Source of the DNA: Bacteroides finegoldii DSM 17565
GTDB taxonomy: Bacteria; Bacteroidota; Bacteroidia; Bacteroidales; Bacteroidaceae
Reading direction: 5' to 3'
DNA length: 64,000 nucleotides
Assembly: GCF_000156195.1 (NCBI RefSeq)
Contig: NZ_GG688317.1
Location: 124,001 to 188,000, forward strand
Position numbers and translations under genes: made by a program. Shown here one piece after another: positions 60,325 to 64,000 of this stretch. The notes under the pieces were generated by a model. The model was not told the DNA's origin. It searched no databases and saw nothing but the letters and a program-made list of their open reading frames with translations. Numbering within the stretch: the stretch's first letter is position 1; every line of letters begins with the position of its first letter.

Positions 60325-62052
60325 TTAGAACCGGAAACTCAGTCCTCCTAAGAAGTTGAATCCTTCGGCGGGATAGCCCAAATAATATTGATATTTCTTG
60401 TTTAGCAGGTTATGTACTTGCGCATAAACGGATACTCCTTTGAATACATTATAGCTGGCTCCGATATGCAGATCGCTAATATCTGACATATTGAAAGATG
60501 TTGCTTCCTCCTTGTGGCTGATGTAATCAAAACCGGCATTCAGTTGAAGTGCAGAGGTGGGATGTACGTTGAGAGAGATGGATGCTTCATTTTCAGGCTT
60601 TACGGCAAGTAGATATTCGTTATTGTCACTGTTCCAGTTGCGGTATATGTAATGGGCGGACAGGGACAGTACATCTTTGTAGTCATAAGTTAATTTTATG
60701 CCGGCATAGACATTATCGGTGTGTATTTGTGTGAAAGCGAGCATGGTACTTACTGTTCCGATGCTTGTATCGGACAAACTTGAATAGGAGTAAAGCAAGC
60801 CATTCTTTAAATTCTGGTATCCACCGAACAGTTGGAACCATATACCTGGATAAGGGCTGGCTTTCAGTCCTAGGCTAGCGTTCAGTTGTTCATACGTGTC
60901 ATAAGGACGGCGGTTGCTTAATTCGGCAGATGTTGTTGAAAAGTAAGAGTCTCCGTATGGACAAAGGCTTTCCAATCTTCGGAAATCATTCAGTTGCTTA
61001 CCGCCAGTTGCTTTTGCATAAACAATGTAACTGTCCGAGAAAATGTATTGTGCAGTGACATCCGGTGAAATACGGAATGACTTGTCGAATCCGAAAGATA
61101 AATCTACATTGGCTCCGATGTGTAATTTCCAATCGTCATTATTCAATTCATAATATGGATTCACAAGTAGAGTCGTATAGTTCTTGAAATATTCATCTCC
61201 CGTAGATGGGTTCTTAGTGTATCCACTGTATAAAAGATTATTCATTTCCAATGCGATAGTAACGGATTGTTGATCGTTGATGGCTCCTGTGACATCACCT
61301 TTGGTGCGTATGATTGTTTCCTTGATGGCTGTATTTGCATCATTTTCACTGATCATATTGTGTTGGCGTTCGTACATCAACAGGTTCGTTTCTGCATTGA
61401 AACGCAGTGGTGCAGTCTCATCAATGAAATGAATACCCGCATGGAAGTCACCGGAGGTGAATTTCTGCTTGCTGTTGACGCTTCCCGGCAGGAAGTTGAA
61501 GTTGCTTAGCCCGAAATTTCCGGCAATATTCAAGTCTAATTTATTGAACTGGTGCGTATAATCCACATTGGCACGTGTGCGGTAGTAAAAAGCATTCCAT
61601 TTTTCGCCGTCTGTGTAAGGGAGAGTCAACTTTCCATCCATACCGTCCATTTGAAAACGTACATTCAGCTTATCTTTCTTCGACAGACGGAATAGATAAT
61701 TGGCGAGGATGTCTAGATTGCCTAAATTGCCGTAACCGGCACGTACATATCCGGGGGCGCTTCCGGGTTGTATTTCTTTTCCGGTATAAGGATTCATCAA
61801 CCCTGCCGGAACGGAAGTTGCCGGAAAGAATGTAGTGGCATATTCCACTTCTTTTTTGCTGACAGTCGGTTCTTCGACTTTAGGCAGGACGTTCACTTTG
61901 GAAGCATCCATGATGTCCGGATTGTATTCTTGTTCCACAACGACGGTACGATTCATGGTCGTATCTTTCGGCTGTGTCGTTTGGGCTAGGAGATGGGATG
62001 GCATGGAGATTGCCAATGTGATTCCACCTATTATATAAAGAGATCGTTTCAT
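60325..62052 (-). CDS. Outer membrane beta-barrel protein of the TonB-dependent receptor type, without plug
   Basis: Likely outer membrane barrel, 575 residues, with a signal peptide (about 1-23, ending LLAQTT). After a short proline-rich segment (about 30-100, KVNVLPKVEEPTVSKKEVEY) the rest is alternating strands typical of a barrel (YVRAGYGNLGNLDILANYLF, LNIAGNFGLSNF), ending in NLLNKKYQYYLGYPAEGFNF and the terminal GGLSFRF, where a C-terminal Phe is the usual barrel-insertion signal. There is no plug domain and no TonB box, so it is not a normal transporter; it may be a surface or assembly barrel. It lies 28 bases after the TPR gene, with which it is probably co-transcribed. Confidence 0.75.
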   Translation of the reverse strand: MKRSLYIIGGITLAISMPSHLLAQTTQPKDTTMNRTVVVEQEYNPDIMDASKVNVLPKVEEPTVSKKEVEYATTFFPATSVPAGLMNPYTGKEIQPGSAPGYVRAGYGNLGNLDILANYLFRLSKKDKLNVRFQMDGMDGKLTLPYTDGEKWNAFYYRTRANVDYTHQFNKLDLNIAGNFGLSNFNFLPGSVNSKQKFTSGDFHAGIHFIDETAPLRFNAETNLLMYERQHNMISENDANTAIKETIIRTKGDVTGAINDQQSVTIALEMNNLLYSGYTKNPSTGDEYFKNYTTLLVNPYYELNNDDWKLHIGANVDLSFGFDKSFRISPDVTAQYIFSDSYIVYAKATGGKQLNDFRRLESLCPYGDSYFSTTSAELSNRRPYDTYEQLNASLGLKASPYPGIWFQLFGGYQNLKNGLLYSYSSLSDTSIGTVSTMLAFTQIHTDNVYAGIKLTYDYKDVLSLSAHYIYRNWNSDNNEYLLAVKPENEASISLNVHPTSALQLNAGFDYISHKEEATSFNMSDISDLHIGASYNVFKGVSVYAQVHNLLNKKYQYYLGYPAEGFNFLGGLSFRF

Positions 62053-62080
62053 TTTAGTTTTATATTTTAGTTCTCAACTT

Positions 62081-64000
62081 TCAATTTTTAACTTTCAATT
62101 TGCTCAGTCTGCTTTCGATCATAGTTGCGATGTCATCGTTGCCTTGATAATTCTGTTGCAGACTCAACAGGTATTGGCGTGCATCCAAGTCTTTGCCCAT
62201 GGCGGCATATACATCGGACAAAAGGACAAAACTGCGTGCCAGCCAATAAGCGTGTGGTGTACTTTGCTCTATGTAGTTGAGAAGTTCTTTCTCGGCGGCG
62301 TTGTATTCTTTTGCATCGTAAAGCGATTGCGCCACCAGATATTTGGCTTCAGCTCCATATGCATTACGTGTATCTTTGGCTAACTCACGCAAATCATCCA
62401 CAGCTTTTTTATCGGCTTTCTGCTTGGTATATGCTTTGGCGCGATAATAAAGGGCTTCGTTTCTTAGCTCCGGACTAAGTTTGGCTTCTGCCAGCAAGTC
62501 GGTAGCAGCATGAATTGTTTCGATGTCGTCTCTCAGCAGAAAAGCGCAACGAAGTACTCCGGTTTCAGCAAGCTGGCGGCGTTCCACATTAGTTGCTTTC
62601 TCTTTCAGCATTTTATAGCTGGTCAAAGCGTCTGCAGTCTGTTGCTGATTGAACTGTACTTCGGCACGAAGAATAAGAGCCTCTTCTGCAAACGGATTGT
62701 TGGGGTATTCCAATAGCTTTCCGGAATGGAGAAGAATCATATCATAGTTCTTCTGTTCGCTTCCGATCAAGCAAAGATGGTAATGTGCGTTCAAGCTGAA
62801 AGCTCCTTCCGGGAAAGTCTGCAAGTATTTGTTGAAACTTGTTTTTGCTTCTTCCAGTCGTCCCCGCATATAGATTTTTTCTGCGGCAGTATATGTCAGA
62901 GAGTCCTGCTCATTGGCATCGAAGCGGATATGTCCCGGCATGGCATTGGCAAGAGCAGCAAATTCATCGATACGGTTGAGATCTACATAGATCGATTTTA
63001 GATCGCGCATAGCCATCCGGGCTTCTTCACTGCCCGGATATTTTTCGATAACTTGTTTATAGGCTTCGATTGCCTGGTTGTAATCATCCTTTTGATAATA
63101 CAGCAAACCGATTTCTGCAGCGGCTTTTCTGCTGACAGGGCTTTCCGGATATTTGTTCATTAGTTCTTTAAAGGAAGTAATAGCCTGGTTATTGTTATCC
63201 ATCAGCACATACGACCGTCCTTTTTCATAAATGGCATTCACAGCGTATGGAGAAGCCGGATATTTTCCTACCAGACGATTCAGTAGGGTGATTTTGCCGG
63301 AATAATCTTTCTGTAGACCGGACACAAGAGCCAATTGATAGAAAGAATAGTCTCCGGAGGGAGTATTCATTTGTTCGGCTTGTGAATAATAATGCTTGGC
63401 CTCTTCGAAATTGCGTACGTGTAGGTAACAGTCGCCAACACGGTTATAGGCATCGGCAAGCGCGGTTGTATTTTCTCCTTTCTCCAGCCGGATATATTTT
63501 TGGAAGTAGTGACTTGCCTGGGAATAATCTTTTCGGTGGAAAGCGATGTATCCTAAATTGTAATTGGCAAGTGCATACGTTTCATTGTTGGGTTGGGTTG
63601 TCAGTTGCAGATATGCATTGAAGTCACGTGCGGCTTCCGTCATACGGTTGAGGCGATAGTAGGATTCTCCGCACCAATAATACGCGTCTGCTTTCGTCTG
63701 ACGGTTGTATTGTCCGATAGCTATGGATTGATTCAGGTATTTCAAGGCTTGTTCAAAGTTGGCATTGGCGAAGGACTGTGTACCTAACTGAAACAATATT
63801 TTCTGTTTGGCTTCCAATATCTGAGCGCTTGGCTTGGCTATCCGGTCGATGGATTTCAGGGCTGCATCATAACTACGGGTATTCATGTAAACTTCTACCA
63901 AATAGCTGCTGACTTTTTCAGCGTAAGGAGAAGTCGGAAATTCGTTCAGGAATTTCTCGAAAGCAGTAACGGATTCGCCGAAAGCGGAGAAAGAGGTTTC
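62081..64000 (-). CDS. Tetratricopeptide repeat protein, partial (5' end beyond the window)
   Basis: The frame is open to the last base of the window, reading ETSFSAFGESVTAFEKFL before the TTG codon at 63901, so the gene continues outside. At least 640 residues are seen. Many TPR units of about 34 residues are visible, for example DAYYWCGESYYRLNRMTEAA, ALANYNLGYIAFHRKDYSQA, ALADAYNRVGDCYLHVRNFE and KAAAEIGLLYYQKDDYNQAI. Such periplasmic TPR proteins act as scaffolds or as adaptors for outer membrane assembly. The pairing with the barrel at 60325 suggests a two-protein envelope complex. The missing N-terminus would show whether it is a lipoprotein. Confidence 0.88.
   Translation of the reverse strand, partial: ETSFSAFGESVTAFEKFLNEFPTSPYAEKVSSYLVEVYMNTRSYDAALKSIDRIAKPSAQILEAKQKILFQLGTQSFANANFEQALKYLNQSIAIGQYNRQTKADAYYWCGESYYRLNRMTEAARDFNAYLQLTTQPNNETYALANYNLGYIAFHRKDYSQASHYFQKYIRLEKGENTTALADAYNRVGDCYLHVRNFEEAKHYYSQAEQMNTPSGDYSFYQLALVSGLQKDYSGKITLLNRLVGKYPASPYAVNAIYEKGRSYVLMDNNNQAITSFKELMNKYPESPVSRKAAAEIGLLYYQKDDYNQAIEAYKQVIEKYPGSEEARMAMRDLKSIYVDLNRIDEFAALANAMPGHIRFDANEQDSLTYTAAEKIYMRGRLEEAKTSFNKYLQTFPEGAFSLNAHYHLCLIGSEQKNYDMILLHSGKLLEYPNNPFAEEALILRAEVQFNQQQTADALTSYKMLKEKATNVERRQLAETGVLRCAFLLRDDIETIHAATDLLAEAKLSPELRNEALYYRAKAYTKQKADKKAVDDLRELAKDTRNAYGAEAKYLVAQSLYDAKEYNAAEKELLNYIEQSTPHAYWLARSFVLLSDVYAAMGKDLDARQYLLSLQQNYQGNDDIATMIESRLSKLKVKN

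Noticed and set aside
1..64000. CRISPR arrays, rRNA genes, complete insertion sequences, known riboswitches
   Set aside because: None was seen: no regularly spaced repeats, no rRNA-like blocks, no transposase with paired ends, and no leader I could match to a riboswitch family.

Overview
The window is a piece of a Bacteroides chromosome (Bacteroidota). The evidence is two SusC/SusD polysaccharide utilization loci (PULs), Bacteroides-type promoters (TTTG or TTG, 19 bases, then TAnnTTTG or a close variant), a fused SecDF, a hybrid two-component (HTCS) relic, and HU-type DNA-binding proteins. The species cannot be fixed from the sequence alone.

Bases 1-15698 hold PUL A, all on the + strand: an ECF sigma factor cut by the window edge, a FecR anti-sigma factor, a SusC-like transporter broken by a one-base frameshift, a SusD-like lipoprotein, a SusE/F-like lipoprotein, two paralogous DUF4832-type barrel proteins, a GH3 enzyme and a GH105 enzyme. 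Bases 15927-40516 hold PUL B, also on +: ECF sigma, FecR, a third DUF4832-type protein placed unusually before susC, SusC, SusD, SusE/F-like, a fourth DUF4832-type protein, a secreted FAD-dependent oxidoreductase, a GH36-like alpha-galactosidase, an AXE1-like esterase, a GH2 enzyme, an SGNH-type hydrolase, a second copy of the GH3 gene (frameshifted), and a different GH3 carrying a PA14 insertion. The two loci share gene order, paralogous genes and a matching motif upstream of each fecR, so they look like a duplicated and diverged pair. A working model: the SusC STN domain senses ligand, signals through FecR to release the sigma factor, and SusC/D/E import an oligosaccharide trimmed by the secreted and periplasmic enzymes. 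GH105, GH36, GH2, GH3 and the esterases point to a decorated, partly acetylated, uronate- and galactose-containing glycan. No polysaccharide lyase or obvious backbone endo-enzyme is present apart from the four uncharacterised barrel proteins.

Bases 40685-56771 are housekeeping: korB-korA (2-oxoacid:ferredoxin oxidoreductase), tRNA-Arg(CCT), secDF, an M3 metallopeptidase, an endonuclease/exonuclease/phosphatase protein, two rhomboids, HU (frameshifted as given), argS and topA. Bases 56822-60324 are a degraded stretch: a heavily deleted HTCS regulator relic, a large inverted repeat, an HU-like DNA-binding protein, an Rpn-type PD-(D/E)XK nuclease/transposase and a gene-free 0.5 kb. Bases 60325-64000 (- strand) hold a plug-less outer membrane beta-barrel and a TPR protein that runs off the window end.

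Three genes (susC of PUL A, the second GH3, HU) each carry a single-base frameshift. Correcting one base restores exactly the length of the paralogue or family (1129, 735 and 90 residues). Because HU is normally intact in this group, sequencing error must be excluded before any of these is read as biology.
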